This document shows positions 26,714-39,639 of a DNA stretch of 64,000 bases, in pieces. The stretch is from Edolisoma coerulescens. Its lineage: Eukaryota > Chordata > Aves > Passeriformes > Campephagidae. The position numbers and the translations under genes are program-made. Positions within the stretch are counted from its first letter, which is position 1. Every line of letters begins with the position of its first letter. The notes below the pieces were generated by a model. It saw only the letters and a list, made by a program, of their open reading frames with translations. It was not told where the DNA came from and did not search any database. The stretch covers positions 310,001-374,000 of the forward strand of contig VWZW01000499.1 of the NCBI GenBank assembly GCA_013397115.1. Reading direction: 5' to 3'.

Positions 26714-27644
26714 GGCCCCCTCTTTGCTCTTCACCACAGATGTGTAAGACTGTCCTCTCAATCCTACTTTGCTGCGGCACCTTCTATATTTTGCAATGCT
26801 AATGGTCAGATCTCTAAAAACAGCAGCACCCAGTTGGTTTCCTTCTTGCTCCAGGTCTTTGGAGGTCTCCACACTGCCCAGTCAGAAGGAAGATGAAATA
26901 TATATCAATCTCCTAGCCAGTTCAATAACACTTCATAACCTGTGATGAAGGTGCCTGCCAGAGAAAAAGCGTTGTCCTTCAGGCTCTGAAATACTCAAGT
27001 GTCCTTAAAGGCCATAGGTGAAGGAATACATCAGCTTCCAGCAGCAACAGCAGAGCTGTACCCATCTCTGGACTGCAAATCACTGACCTAACATGGGGAA
27101 AAAAGTTTGTCTCCTTGTACAGTTACAAATCAAGCATCAGGAGCAGGCTAAAGCTCCTCCTTGATAAGGTGGCACCTCTTTGTGGTCACACAGAGTTTCC
27201 TATGATCACAAACTCCAAACTCACATACTCTTTTGCTACCATTTTAACTTCTCCCCTTATTATCAGCCATTAAAGTGTCTTGGAGAAGCCTGTGTCTTAT
27301 TTTTTTCATAGCATGCAGAGCAAATATTTGATGATGTAAATGAGAGAACAACAGCCAATGTTTTGTTAATCTCTGGGTGTCTTTTGTGGCAAGAAGAAAA
27401 AAGAAATACTTCTTGAGACATTTTACCAGTGATGATAACAATTTTCCCAGGTTTGGAAGTCTTGCTGACACCAGTCCTTATGTTGCCATCTAGATATGGA
27501 AGAGACTTTAGCCCTTAATATAAGGGAGGAATCCACAGAACCAGAGATAAGGACTGAAAAAATTAAGGCAAAAAATATGACCTGCAGTATCCCCAAGCAC
27601 TGTCACCTTTCTGCTTTTCAGCACAATAGCCTCAGGGACTTTGT

Positions 27645-28436
27645 TTATAGGCTGACTGCCCACTGGGTGAAATATATCCTTTTTTCTTTGTTTTCAAACT
27701 TCTTGTACAGTCTCTGTTAAATTCCTCTATACTTGTGCTGGAAAAGATGGTGAATATATCAACCACTATCACCTTCACAACACTTATGATGCTTCATGCC
27801 TCTGTTTTATCCCCTCCTGTAGGGGCTTGCTTCCCAGTACTGAAGAGTCCTGGTTAGCTTAGTTGGTGCTCACATGGAAGTTATTCAATATTGTGATAAT
27901 TTTCCTTGCCCTTCACAGAATGTTTTTCAGCTTTAAGATTTCCTTTTGAAAATTAAGGTACCTGTGTTTTATACAACACTTAGGATGTGAGCAAACCATA
28001 AATTCATACAATGGCTTTATAACATTTTCTGTTATTGTTCTCTATTTTTTTCTAATGATCCTTAACATTTACATCTGTTTCTGACTGCTACTGAGCACTG
28101 AGACTGACATTTTCATGGAAATATTTATTACAACCTCAAGATCTTACTCTTGAGAGGTAATGGTCAGATAAAAAGCCATCATTTTGTATGCAAAGCTAGA
28201 ATTTTTCCATCTGTACATTTCTTTCGTATTTCTACACTGAATTTCGCCTGCCATTTTATTCTCCAGTCACTCAGTCTCATAAATTCTTTCTGTCAGTCTT
28301 CACATTCAATCCTCACCTTTGTTGTTAGTCCTGCTATGGATAATTTTGCATCATCAGCACCCATCGTCTTGGCATTGTTCATACCTTCCTCCAGGTGGTT
28401 TATAAATATGTTGAACAGCCCATATGCCTGTCATAT
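27645..28436 (-). mobile_element. Ancient CR1-clade LINE, part 1 (RT end and downstream)
   Basis: The reverse strand is a decayed CR1 ORF2. At 28404-28418 it encodes LFNIF followed by IN-type residues, the conserved motif preceding the catalytic site in CR1 reverse transcriptases. At 28350-28358 it encodes Ala-Asp-Asp within a GADDAKL context, the remnant of the [F/Y]ADD catalytic motif. Further along are segments that match, with heavy divergence, the old amniote CR1 consensus familiar from turtles and crocodilians. These are the 'CACTGAATTTCGCCTGCCA', 'CCTCAAGATCTTACTC' and 'CTTTATAACATTTTCTG' blocks. Many stops and indels show that it is long dead. The copy continues beyond the LTR inserted at about 28437. 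Confidence 0.82.
28350..28358 (-). other. Relic reverse-transcriptase catalytic motif (ADD)
   Basis: Read on the reverse strand, GCTGATGAT encodes Ala-Asp-Asp, flanked by Gly before and Ala-Lys-Leu after. CR1 elements carry FADD at this place, so the aromatic residue has been lost. It anchors the identification of the surrounding repeat as reverse-transcriptase sequence. Confidence 0.7.
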
Positions 28437-28679
28437 ATGAAATTAGGTAGTCAGCTTTTGCATATAAAAATCATCTTATGACCAAGTTAATAGTTATTAA
28501 AGTTGTTAAGATAGTTAAATACCTTTTAATATGAAGTTTCCATAGCTCTCTGTAAACCAATGTCCCTCCCCCGCAAATGTTCCATTGGTGAAAAGAACCT
28601 GTGATGTACCTCGAAATCCACCAATCATCCTGTGCCATGAGGGCGGGACAGTGGGGAATTCTGGGAAGGGCCCAGGGGC

Positions 28680-28687
28680 TATAAAAG
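28680..28687 (+). promoter_or_regulatory. LTR TATA box
   Basis: TATAAAAG sits about 55 bp downstream of CCAATCA and about 300 bp upstream of the polyadenylation signal, the normal order in a retroviral LTR. Transcription would start about 30 bp downstream if the LTR were active. Confidence 0.75.
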
Positions 28688-28981
28688 GAGAGAAAAAGCG
28701 GTTTTACTTTCTGTTTCCATGTGGTGGAGTTTCTGGGCTCTGCTGGAATATTGCTCCCCCAGCGCTGGGTAAGGGGGGCGGGTCAGAGGCCTGTCTCTGT
28801 TCAGAGACCTTTCTTTTTTGTTTTAAGAGAATTTTGCCCCAGATTAGCTGAGGTAAAACCAGCACTGAAGATTTCTGCCGTGGGCACGTAGCCAGTTTGG
28901 CACCAAAGGTCTCTGATCCCGTGATCCCGGGGTTTTAATATTAATTCGGATGCTGTTATTTTTCCAAATTATTTTTCTTGT

Positions 28982-28987
28982 AATAAA
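28982..28987 (+). terminator. LTR polyadenylation signal AATAAA
   Basis: AATAAA lies just before a T9 run, near the 3' end of the LTR. It marks the R/U5 region. Confidence 0.7.
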
Positions 28988-29047
28988 CAATTTTTTTTTT
29001 AATTAAAACAAGAGTTGTCTTCATTCCTGATGTGCCCACTCAGAGTG

Positions 29048-29490
29048 CAATAGGAATCTGCTGGTGACCTTCCTCCACCACCCTCATGCCTCCAACTATT
29101 TGCTCAAACTTTCCCTTTGAAACAGTTAATCAGCAATAAAAGGACTATCTTCTTATTCTGTTACTCAGTTTTCTTAAATGTTTGAGTTTGGGGTTGTTTT
29201 GTTGCAGGTTTTTTTGTGAGAGAATCTGTTGAATACCTTTCAGGATTCAAATGGAGTCTGTCAATCAGACCATCATATCCACAATCCCACTGTGTTCCCT
29301 AAGGAACTTTGGCAGGTATCTAGAAGGCAAAACCTCTCCTTACCAAGACCATATCAATGATTCCAAAGTAGATGGAACTTATCCAAAGTGATATCCGATG
29401 GGAACCCAGTGGCTAAATTATGTCTAACTTGGTGATCCTCCATTCTGGTGTTTTATGAATCTATTCAACTGTGATCAGATGCCGGCTTTT
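29048..29490 (-). mobile_element. Ancient CR1-clade LINE, part 2 (upstream RT)
   Basis: This continues the reverse-strand CR1 on the far side of the LTR. On the plus strand the order of recognisable segments matches the old CR1 consensus immediately upstream of the LFNIF motif. These are an 'AGGAATCTGCTGGTGAC' block, then 'GAATACCTTTCAGGATTC', then 'AAGGAACTTTGGCAGGTATC', and a faint match to about 29490. Divergence is high and frameshifts are frequent. The left arm ends, and the right arm begins, within a few codons of the same place, which supports a single element interrupted by one insertion. Confidence 0.65.
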
Positions 29491-32400
29491 GACAAAAGGA
29501 AATCCCCCAAACCACCTGCTCTTTTCTTCTCTACTCTATAAAGCTCATTTTTATACTGGAAATAAATAATCCTTAGATCATTACTTTTGGGCTATGTCTT
29601 AGAAGTAGACATATACCCTAAACATCCCTACTGCCAAAGACAAAAAGAAGTTGGGGGTTTTTTCTTGTAAACACCTGTACATTAATACATCACTGCCAGT
29701 CAAGCTCGAAGCCCTCCTCTATTAGAAAAAAATTAATTGGGAAATTCAGATATTTTTAATGAATTTCTCATTATTCTACATATAACTGCTCCATCACATG
29801 CTCAATATCTTACTAGCAGATGTGACAAACAACTCCTTGAGCGGGTTTCACAATGTGTTAAAAACAATACCTAAGGAAGATGTGTTTGTACTAAGCAGCT
29901 GTGTTCTGAAATTGGTCTTAATTTAAGTAATCAACAAGGCATTTACTGTTATAGCATGCACCTGTGTTTGCATAGTTCTGCTCACCTATATATGCTTTAC
30001 CCTTAGAGAAAAAAGCTGCTAGTTAGCAGGAAATAGGTGTGTGGATGCATGGACTGCAGCTCACTAGCAGCATCAGCCAGGACCACCCTCTGAGAAGGGG
30101 AAAATCACATTGTGTAATGTGTTAGGGCCGATGGATAACAAGGACTTGTTATAACACACAATTCTGCCAACTAGTCTGCTTTAAACTCTACCTCAAAACT
30201 AAAAGATCGTTAGAATCTCACAGAAAATTCAAGCTTCTAAAAAAAAGGAATTCAGTTTGAGACCTCCAAAAAGCTCTGAGACACTCAGAGTGCTGTATTT
30301 CAACTGTGGTGTTCAGATTTATTTTGTTTCATATCAATATTTGAATAACAATGAAATAAGCATATACAATGTATTATTGACACAAAAATAAATGCCAAAA
30401 AAGTCTTTGAAGCAAAATATCTGACTTCTTCCTATTAAATATTTGCAAAAAACCCCAACATAAGAATATAAAGCATTCTTATATTAGCAGAATCATTTTT
30501 TTCCTAGGAAGATTATTCTATTAAAAAAACCACACTGAATTTATTATCTGAGTACAAAAGTTGACTATACTCAGTATCTGAACACCTCAAAAACTTTTTT
30601 TTTCTGTGTTCTTTTTCCTACCCATGACAAGCACTTTTCTTCCTGGACTTTAATTATTGGCATTTTCCATGGGGAAGGATATCTATATTGGGAATGCTCG
30701 ACCTCTTAAGAAGGCAGACGATAAACTTCCTGCAGGAGTCTAGCTGTAGAAAACTTTGGCTGGAAAGACAAAGAGGCAGGATTAATCTAATCCCAGTAAA
30801 TCATTTAGAGTCATTCTTTGGTGAAAGGCAGACATTTAGGAGCCAGTTTACATCCCATACACCAAGACACATTGCAGCCTACACGTGTTCCCTGCTTAAA
30901 GAAGCAGCCTACACATTTATTCCAGGTGGTGTGGTCTGATATTAATTACTGCAGGTTTGTAACCAGAGAGGATCTATTTCAGATGTGCTGGCAAGTACCA
31001 ATGACTCCATTAGTGTGTGGAAGAGCTGCAATTTAGAGTCCAACTGAATATAGAGCCCAGAGCTGCTCCTTACTCCAGTAAAATGTCCCCATGTTCCTGG
31101 TGACGAAGGGCTCAATTCTCATATTGCTGCTGAATTAGAAGGCAGATAATCCGTAGAAAGCACGGAATCAAACCTGGACTCACAAATCAACATTTAGGAA
31201 AGCAATGAATTCTTCTGCACAGAAGAGAAGCCCTTTGTGAAACAGGAAGGAAACTCAACTGTGACACTAAAATCTCCAACTAACATTGTGACCTTTGGGT
31301 TCTAGTAGTTTGAGGAGATTTAAATATGACATGTGGCATTTTTGACCTTTGAGGTTTTATACTAATCAAAATTTTGCAGTATGTTAAATAAGCAAGATTT
31401 TACAGGTTAAAAAGCTTCACTTGAAAATAAAATATTCCACATTTAATGGTCTTTGAGCTCTACAATAAGGAATATAGAATTTCTTTATAATGCTTCACCC
31501 GCATAAATTTCTACATCTGGTGTATGCGATGTATTTTTTAAGGCTGTAGTTTATGATTACCACACAATTCCTCACACCCTTATAGTCAAAGCTCTATCAG
31601 TGGTTTTACTTTATATTCTTCAAGGCTATATTACTTTATTTGGTGATACTTCTACATCTCAATATGCACCCAGGAAGCTCAGTGACTCAAGACTGTGCAG
31701 CTTGTAAACTTCAAAAGAATGGGGGAGGAATCCCTTTGGGCTTCCCCCTGCCAGTGGCTTTCCCCTGCCATCCTGGGAAGTGGCTGTTTCCGCTGACCAT
31801 CTCTCTAGCCCCAAACATCACTTTTATGAGCCAGTCCTCATAAACTCGTTGTGTGATATCTAATTCTTTGGAGTAAAGGAAGTTTTGAAGAGTTTCTATG
31901 ATTCTATGATTCTCTTTATTACAAATTTATACCCAAATCAGAGGAAGCAACTCTCCCACCGGAGTGTGCTGCAATCATGAATGTATGGACTCAGGGGCAG
32001 CTTCAGGCTTTCCAGAACTTGCTGCTCTGAAGGGTGTCAGAGCTCTGCCTTTTCAAAAATGTCACAGCTCCTTAAGGAAGCTATTATTTTTTCAACACCA
32101 CATTTGAAAGATAGTCTACCTCCCTGCCCGTAATATATTCACTGGAAACAAAGGGGGAGGGACTGTTCCTGGAAAGGCTTAGTATGTTTCCTTACAGCTG
32201 TCACCTCACAGCTTTCTGAATGAAAAGGTATTTTTTTCCCTGTACAGCCATGTGAGGTATTCCTGAGAGAGCACGGAACTGGTCTTGAGGAGACTCGAAA
32301 TGTTGTTGTTAAAAAATCCAGCTGTAAGACAGGCACGCTGCCTGGCTTGGTAACCGGCGAAGGACAGCTCCCCTGCGAGCAGCGAGGTGCTGGGCCCACT

Positions 32401-34724
32401 GGGCTGGCAAGGTCTCTCAGCAGGGCAACTGAGAGAAACAGGAGCCGATGCCTTGGTCGGCCCACTGCCTGTCCTCTCTCTATTCCCTGCCCTCCCCAGG
32501 GAAAAGCACATAAGTGGGGAAGTGCAGAGCCTTGCTCAGCTCACTGTTATCTCTTCCCTGTCCTGGGGCAGGCTTGAGAGCACCTGGCAGAGATGCTAAG
32601 TGAGGCTGACTCCACACATGCTGCTAGGGAAGGCAGCCTGAAGCACACACCGTAAAGCAGCCTCTGAAACACCTTGTGAGAGAGGGATGCTGAGAGCCCA
32701 GTCATTGCCCAAATAAAATACTGGTTGAAGCCACTCTTCTAACATGCAGTCAACTGAGTTTAATTAGGAAAATAATCAAATAGGTGTTATTCTTAAGATT
32801 AGCTCTGGGATATTCTTGCACAGGCAGAAATTTAGAAGTAAAATGTTTGCATGCAATTAGAACAATTTGTTCTGCCCTGGCTGTCTAAACCAGTCATTCA
32901 CAATGTATCTGAGCTGCCAAGGAGCAGTAGGATAGAAGCACCAACTGATCAACAGATGGATTTAACAATCATTGAGAGTGAGATTCTCCTAGAAAAAAAT
33001 ATACTCGGGGCTTAGCACATCAGCTGAACATCAGGTCTCATCTCAAATCCTCCCATTGAGTCTGTTAGAAGGATGGATTTCCAAATCATTATATCCCCCT
33101 GCAGATGGCCAATGTTGAGAAAAATGGTGACAGCAAGTGTTGAGCCTGCCTCACAGGCCCCAGCTGCTGCACAGGCATCAAGAGACATCAAGAAATGGAC
33201 AGCCTCAAGGAGAAGAGGGTAGGCTGGCAGCTTTCACAGCCCTCCGGCAAACACGGACATGGTGCTATAAATGTTGCTATCATGAAAACACACAAAGCTG
33301 AGGGTGAGCATGCTCTTCAGTCTTGTGTAGAGAATTAGTGGTATATAAATACTACTATAAAAGCATTATAGATGCAACTAGTCAATATGGATTTTAATTT
33401 CAACAGCCATTGTGTGACCTCCTCAAGCTCAGTTATTTTAGGCAGTAAAAAAATTCTGCCTCCCTGAACACTGAAGACAAATTTCCTATCATTTTCAACC
33501 TNTAAGAGTTATAAAGGCTCAATATATTAAGACACTGCATTCAGTTTCTGATTTTTCATTTGGAATGTATCCAAGTGACCTATATCATGCGTTTCCCAAG
33601 GGCTACCTGGAGTTTCTGTTTCCTGAATGGGCACTGATGGAAAGTGTCTGTAGCTCTCCCCAGCAGCTTGTTTTCTGGAGTCATTCTGCCCTTTGCCTGC
33701 TATAACCACAAACCAGCCCCAACAGCACTTTGGAATATATAAAGTGGTAATAACATGGGAGAACTAAATTCCTTATGGCTGAAAGCCAGTACAATTTATG
33801 TACAAAAAAAAATGCATCTATCCTGTTTGTTAAGTCTGATAATTTCTGTATTATGTTTGCATTTAACAGACCTGATTATTGTACAGATATATATTTTTAT
33901 TTGTGTTCAGAATCTCTCCTCACTTTTATTTGTACACGGGTTTCCTCTTGACTGAAGAAATTCTCAAATTATATTGAATGGAAAAAAATAGGCACATTCA
34001 GTTGATTTGCAGAACACGTCATTCAGTAATAGTATACATCCTGCACCATAGCATCTGAAACTAAGTAGTTCAGTGGGTTTGCATTTGCATAAAAAAACTT
34101 TTATTCACTGTGTAATGCTGCTACATGGGTGGCAGACAGGAATGTGAAAAGCAAGGATTGAAGGTTAAGGAAGAATAAAGAGAATATTAAACAGTATATT
34201 GGGCTCCACTGGAAAGGAAAATGTCAGAGGATAAAAAAGGAGAAAAACATTAAGAACGGTGTCTGCTCCTGTGACTATCTGTTGCATATTCTTGAGGATC
34301 AGGAAGATTAGCTGGAAGGAAGACTCACAGCCATGTGAAAAAGAGCATTTGGAATGGATGAAGAGCTTCAAAAGGAGTAAGTATTCTGTTCTACTTGAAG
34401 AGAAAAAAATGTATTATTTTTAATTTAGTTAATGATGACATGTGGTATAGAAATAAAGTTTCAATAATGACCAGCGTCTGCATTCAGCCCTCCTTGTTGC
34501 ACACAGAGTGCAAGTGCTGCATCTGTCATGTGTAACTCCAGGAGGCTCCCAAGACAGCCAGGTTGCCCTGCTCTGTCCGAGCCCTCCACTGTTAATGAAA
34601 GTTTTTGCATTGGTGAACAGAGGAGGCAAAGCCTCTGTGGAGACATCTGTATGTTAGAAATTATATGGAATCTAAAAGAAGTGAGAAGTTGAAAATTCAG
34701 ACAGAACAGGAAGGAGCCTTTGGG
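29491..34724. other. Non-coding unique DNA
   Basis: No gene recognised. There is one undetermined base at 33502. A GC-richer patch at about 32300-32600 gives overlapping chance frames of 70-108 codons on both strands, none with a recognisable domain. It contains a possible CR1 tail at 31894-31913. Confidence 0.5.
31894..31913 (+). repeat. CR1-tail-like octamer repeat
   Basis: Two and a half copies of an ATTCTATG-type unit (TTCTATG, ATTCTATG, ATTCT), the motif in which avian CR1 elements end. The sequence just upstream does not match the CR1 3' region well. This is either the tail of a very short, diverged copy or a coincidental octamer repeat. Confidence 0.5.
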
Positions 34725-35613
34725 CAGTTTGCTGCACCCTCACCAGGTTTGCTGAGGGCACTCAGCTGGGAGGAAAGGCAAACACGTCAGAGGGGAGAGT
34801 CATCTTCAGAGGCACCTGGGAGAGGGGGTTGGCAGGAACTGTGTGAACAAGCACTCGTTAAAGTCCTGCACCTGGGACAAAGTAACCACAGCACAGTGCA
34901 GGATCTGTGTGCCTGGGGAGCACCTTGCTGCAAGGTACCTGGGGGTCCTGGTGGACCGACAAGCCGAGCATGAGTCTGCAAAGAGCCACGGTAGCAATAT
35001 AGGCAAATCAGCTCCTGGGCTGCATTTGCAGGGGCATCACTAGAAGTACGGAGCTATGATCCTTCTACAGTATTCAGTGCTTGTCAGGCTGCATCCAGAG
35101 TGCTGTGTCCAGGTCTGGTCCCCACAACTCAAGAAAGATGCAGACAGACTGGAGAAAGTCCACAGGAGTGCCACGAAGATGATTAAAAGGGCTGAAGAAT
35201 CTGCTGTATGAGGAAAAACTGAAGGAGTGAGATCATTTATTTGTGAAGAAGAGAAGGCTCAGCGGGGACCTCATCACAGCATCTCAGTACTTAAAGGGCA
35301 GCTGCAAAGGTGGCAGGCTCTCTTTTCACAAGGAGCCAGATGGGGAAAAGAAGAGACAACAAGAGACAATAAGTTGTACTGGGAGAGATTTCATCTTGAC
35401 ATAATAAAGAATTTTTTTACAGTCAGAACAATCAGTCGCTGGAACAACCTCCTCAGGTACGTGGTAAAGTCCCTACCACCAGAAGTTTTTAAGATGAAAT
35501 GGGACAGGGTGCTAGATAATGTCATCTAGGATTCCTTTCCCATGGAAAGTAGAACCAGATGGTCCTTGGAGGTCATTTCCAGCCTGGGCTGTTCTGATTT
35601 TGTTATGTTCTGC
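34725..35613 (+). mobile_element. CR1 LINE 3' portion, truncated
   Basis: Forward CR1 retaining the end of the reverse-transcriptase ORF and the 3' region. 'AAAGTCCTGCACCTGGGAC' near 34860 and 'CTGGGGGTCCTGGTGGACCG' near 34940 correspond to the LGVLVD block of CR1 ORF2; the LGVLVDRQAEHES residues are readable in one frame. Downstream are 'GAGTGCTGTGTCCAGGTCTG', 'GCCACGAAGATGATTAAAAG' and 'CGGGGACCTCATCACAGC'. The end is a degraded terminal signature near 35613. Stops and frameshifts break the ORF. It is more diverged than a recent insertion and is 5' truncated at about 34725. Confidence 0.92.
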
Positions 35614-38600
35614 AGTGCTGGAAATAGCAAAGCAACCATCTCAGGCCCCAACAGTGCTACAGTACCAGGGAGAGAAGAAGAGTTTCCAGTCTTCCAAATT
35701 CATTAAACAACAATAAACCAGCAAAAGAGAATAAAGTCTTCACAGCAGGATCCTCCAGCAGGGGAAGGGAAAAGAAGAAAAGCAGGGGAAAATGAGGGTC
35801 TATGATGTTCTTTCTCCAGCAATACCTAGAGACACCCTCCCATGTAAATTTACTGTTTGGAGCTGTCCAATTTTGTAAATGTGATAGAACATTTCTGCCG
35901 ATAAAAGGCATACAGGTAGATATGAGTACTCTGCAACTGGCATTGCTGTATATAAAACACCTGGAATAAATTATAGCCTTAGGAATCCATCAAGTATTTC
36001 TAATTCAGTTACCTGAACATTACACTGGACATATACGTTGTTTCAAATACTAGAAATTGTCCCCAAAACAGTGGTGGTTCATTTTGTAACTGTTTATGTT
36101 TGGTACACCACAGAAACAAAATATTTTAAAAGCCACATTGAAAAGCTGTTGAAAATATTAAAGGATCGGTAATGAAAGAACAGAAAGCAGAAGAGTTATA
36201 TTATGTTATTACAGACATGTATAGGTTTCATCTGAAATTAGAAATCATTATACTAGTTACTACCCTGGTGGCTAGAAAGCACCACTTCCCTCATGAAGAA
36301 TTTGCCATCTAAGAAAATAAAATAAATAAAAGATGTAATTTATCTCATGTAACTTTAGCCATGTAAAAACAAGGTTCTTCCAAAGCAGAGTAGAGAGAAA
36401 CTCTTCCACAGACAAATATTTCTTTTACCCACCTCAGACATGCCTCTTCAGATGTAGCATACTATCCTGTGCCAGCTTCCTTCCTTCCCATCTCACTCCA
36501 TCGGCTAGAGAGATCTCTCTCTCTCTCAGATCAGATATGCAACCCTTGGGTGGCCAAGTTGACTGAGATCCAGAATGACCCACCCCATGGTTATGGAGTG
36601 GTCAGGCAGCAGAAGGGCCGAGCGAACGCCCATGAAACTGCTCATGTGCAGGTAGGGAAGCCTGGGCATACAGCACAGACACAGAGGAAAAATACTGAAA
36701 AAACCCTGAAAATTTTACTAGAGCTTTTCAGGGAAATCCAGACCGGGAGGTCTGCCTGAGGTCCCAGGTAAAAAGTTAGAGGCATTTTGTTTCCACTGAA
36801 AACTCTTGGTAAAGAATCTTCTACTGAGAAATGGAAGGGTCTGAAAATCAAGAGAATATTTTCTGAGCACCATTTAACATAACTCTAAATATTTTTAAAT
36901 AACAGCAAATTCTTGACAAATTTCTGTTAAAAATAAGTTTCATAAACTTAAATACTGTATCCAAGGAAGCAAGTAGCAATGGTAGGTTTTTTTTTTCCTC
37001 TCTTCATGATAATTTGCCTGCAAGAAACTTCTACCTGGCCCTGCCTTCCACAATCTACTGCTATGGTTTTATCCTTGGATGCGATGTATGCTAAATATCT
37101 AAAAGCAGCAGAAAATAATCTAAAAAATCAATGGAGAAATAGCAGAACTGAAAAATCACAAGCTTGGTGGCTGCTACCCTGTAGTTTCACTGTACACCAT
37201 TTGATACATTTCCCTGCACCACCTTATTGCTTTTTTTTTTAGGCCTGTCCTTGCAATTTACAATCCACAACGCTGCTGAGCTCTGTGGAGATATTAATTT
37301 GCCACCTCTTCGAGGCACAGACTTTGTCTTTACTCCTGGAGGCACACAGGATGCTATCAGCACTATACAAATATTATCTGAGGTAACGTAATGGCAACTC
37401 CCCCACAAGAGGTACATTAGGGTGGATTTAGTGTTCTCCAAATGTCTTCCATCACAGTGGACAAACAAGTAACACATTAAGCAACCAGTTCTCAGCCCAC
37501 AAAGGACCAGCCTTAAGGGATTACCCAGTACCATCACATTTCTCACTGACGCCAAACACTAACAACATCTCCAGCATGCACACACATTCGATTCAACAAT
37601 GTTATCATCACCCTCACTGCACACATCAAACAGCTGAAAAGGACCAGCTAGTCATCGATACATAAATGAGCCCTGCAACATCAGCTGGAGTAACCGAACA
37701 TCTAATTCTGGTGCTGCTTCTAAGGTGATAAAAACCTAAATAGTGGAAGAGATGTATTGGGTAAAATAAAGCTCACAGTCAAGAAACATCAAGATTCTTT
37801 ACGGAATTCGTTGAATTAAATTAATCGTATTGAACTACAAAAAGCAAGGAGCTCATCTAGTTCCATCCATGCCTGAGGCCAAGTAGAGGAAACTCGGGCT
37901 GAGACCAAATCAATTTATTTTCATGCAGGTCTAAATTTTTTAATGACAACTGCACCACAGTTGCTGTTATGGGTGTACAGTTACTACCGCTAAAATGAAC
38001 ACTGTTAATCCAAAGAGTTAGTGCAGCACAAAATGGAAGGAAAATATCCTTCACATAAAGTATGTCTCTCCCAAAAGCCTCAAGTGTTTGTGCTTTACTT
38101 TCATTTTAACGGCCTTTTTATGGTACTTTGATGGTGTAAAATAGGTCAAGGAAAACCTCTAAATTAGGAAAACACCAGGCCAAGAGCTATGAGGGTCCTC
38201 TTCCTCCTCCCACTCCCCTCAGCCCAGGCCTCCCAGAGGATATCCCTGCTCAGGAATGCACTGGGGGCTTTTGTCTAGGGATTTCACTGTGGCCTCAGGT
38301 GTCTCTCATCTCCCAGGGTGCAGAAACACAGGGGTGCAGCAGCATCCACCCTGTCCCCATGCACACATCCACAGCCAGACCTGCACGAAGCCATTCTTTC
38401 ATCCTCTTGGTGCTCTTTCCTGCACAGCCGTGTAAATCTGGAATAACTCCATTACTGCAGCAAAAGGGCAGAAGCATAAAACTGAGCGTGAATGAGGTCA
38501 GACAAGTACAGCTCCCAGGTAACGTGTAAAATGAACACTCGGTTTCGTATCATTGATTTGATCCACCATTCTGCAGTTACCAATCAAATGGTTTTTTAGG

Positions 38601-39639
38601 AGCCTGACATCCAGAACCAATATTTTAAATCAGGCAAAAAAGACCATCCAATCACATTAAGGAAATGGAGAACATGAACTGAAATTTAGTATCTAATTAC
38701 ATTACCCATATACCCAGTATGCATTCAGATCATAAAAGTCTTGAATGACTGAAACACAGGTTGCAAGAAAAGAATCCTAGACTCTGTTTACTCACAGGCT
38801 AGGGAATGAGGGTCTTTACGCAGAAAGAAAGGAGTCACACAGTATTTGCACTCGCGTAATGAACCTGGATTCTGGAAAAAAAAAATTCATGGTGGGCACT
38901 AGATCTTCCAATGGTTCAGGTAGGGAAAAAAGTGTGGAGTTTAAAGAAAAAAGATTAAACATTGGCAAGATCTAACCCATTCTCTTCTGGTACTCAAAAT
39001 GTGGATTGCAGTACGCAAATTTGGAATCTGACTCTCAGCAGGGGCATCCAGATTTGATCCATCACTTTATAGTAGAAAGGTTAAAACCGAACCAGAGAGA
39101 ATCTCTCCATGTGAGCCCCGTCCTGGAGGCACTCAATAGGAAAATCATTATAAAAAACTCCCATTCTTTTGTGGGGCTTAAGGAGGCCAGTCAGACCAAT
39201 ACAAAATTCCTCTGCTCAGAGTGCGGATGTCCCACATAGGGACAGGCACTGGCATGCACAGGGCTCACTTATTTTAAAAGAGCAAAGGGGGATGAGCACT
39301 TCAAACGATGACCCTGGCAGGCAGAGCATGCACCTACCAGGGGTCTGAGATCCTGGCCCCACACTATGTTGCCTGCTGGATTTGGTGGAAAGTCTATAAA
39401 GGAGTACACTAAAGCACCAGACATTTGGGGTATTTGGATGGGGCGGAGAGGGGGAGAAGTTCTTGTTGTGGCAACCACTCTTCCGGGCAGCCAAAGAGGA
39501 ATCTTCACAAGCCAGAAAGATCTGGAGCAAAGGACTGTGGCTCCAAAGCCTCAAAATCAGGGCACTCAGGTGAGAGAAGGGAGTTCTGGTTCCTGGCTCT
39601 GGCCTTTATCAGATAAAGATCTAATGTAATATGAGTAAG
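35614..39639. other. Non-coding unique DNA
   Basis: No gene or interspersed repeat recognised. Chance frames up to about 122 codons have no known domain. A T10 run lies at 36987-36996. Confidence 0.5.

Larger units (their letters stand above)
23798..27644. other. Non-coding unique DNA with simple repeats
   Basis: No gene recognised. The 150-codon reverse frame at 24645-25097 owes its N-terminal Phe/Leu/Cys-rich stretch to the CAAA-rich tract read backwards, so it is not credible as a protein. It holds T-rich runs near 26687-26713. Confidence 0.5.
28437..29047 (+). mobile_element. Solo LTR of an endogenous retrovirus, inserted in old CR1
   Basis: The sequence has LTR architecture on the forward strand. 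There is a CCAAT motif at 28621-28625, a TATA box TATAAAAG at 28680-28687, a GC-rich R-like region with GGGGGGCGGG near 28774, and a polyadenylation signal AATAAA at 28982-28987. About 60 bp of short U5 follow. Its composition differs sharply from the flanks. The ends are approximate because the flanking CR1 is too diverged to fix them, and no target-site duplication could be settled. From general familiarity it resembles LTRs common in songbird genomes, but I do not assign a family. No gag-pol-env sequence is present. Confidence 0.75.

Noticed and set aside
28585..28851. 88-codon forward frame starting near a CCAAT motif
   Set aside because: It lies across the LTR promoter and R region. LTRs of this kind do not encode protein here, and the frame has no homology that I recognise.
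29048..29300. Reading the sequence right of the LTR as an LTR-internal retroviral region
   Set aside because: It aligns in order with the old CR1 consensus rather than a primer-binding site or gag. The LTR is solo.
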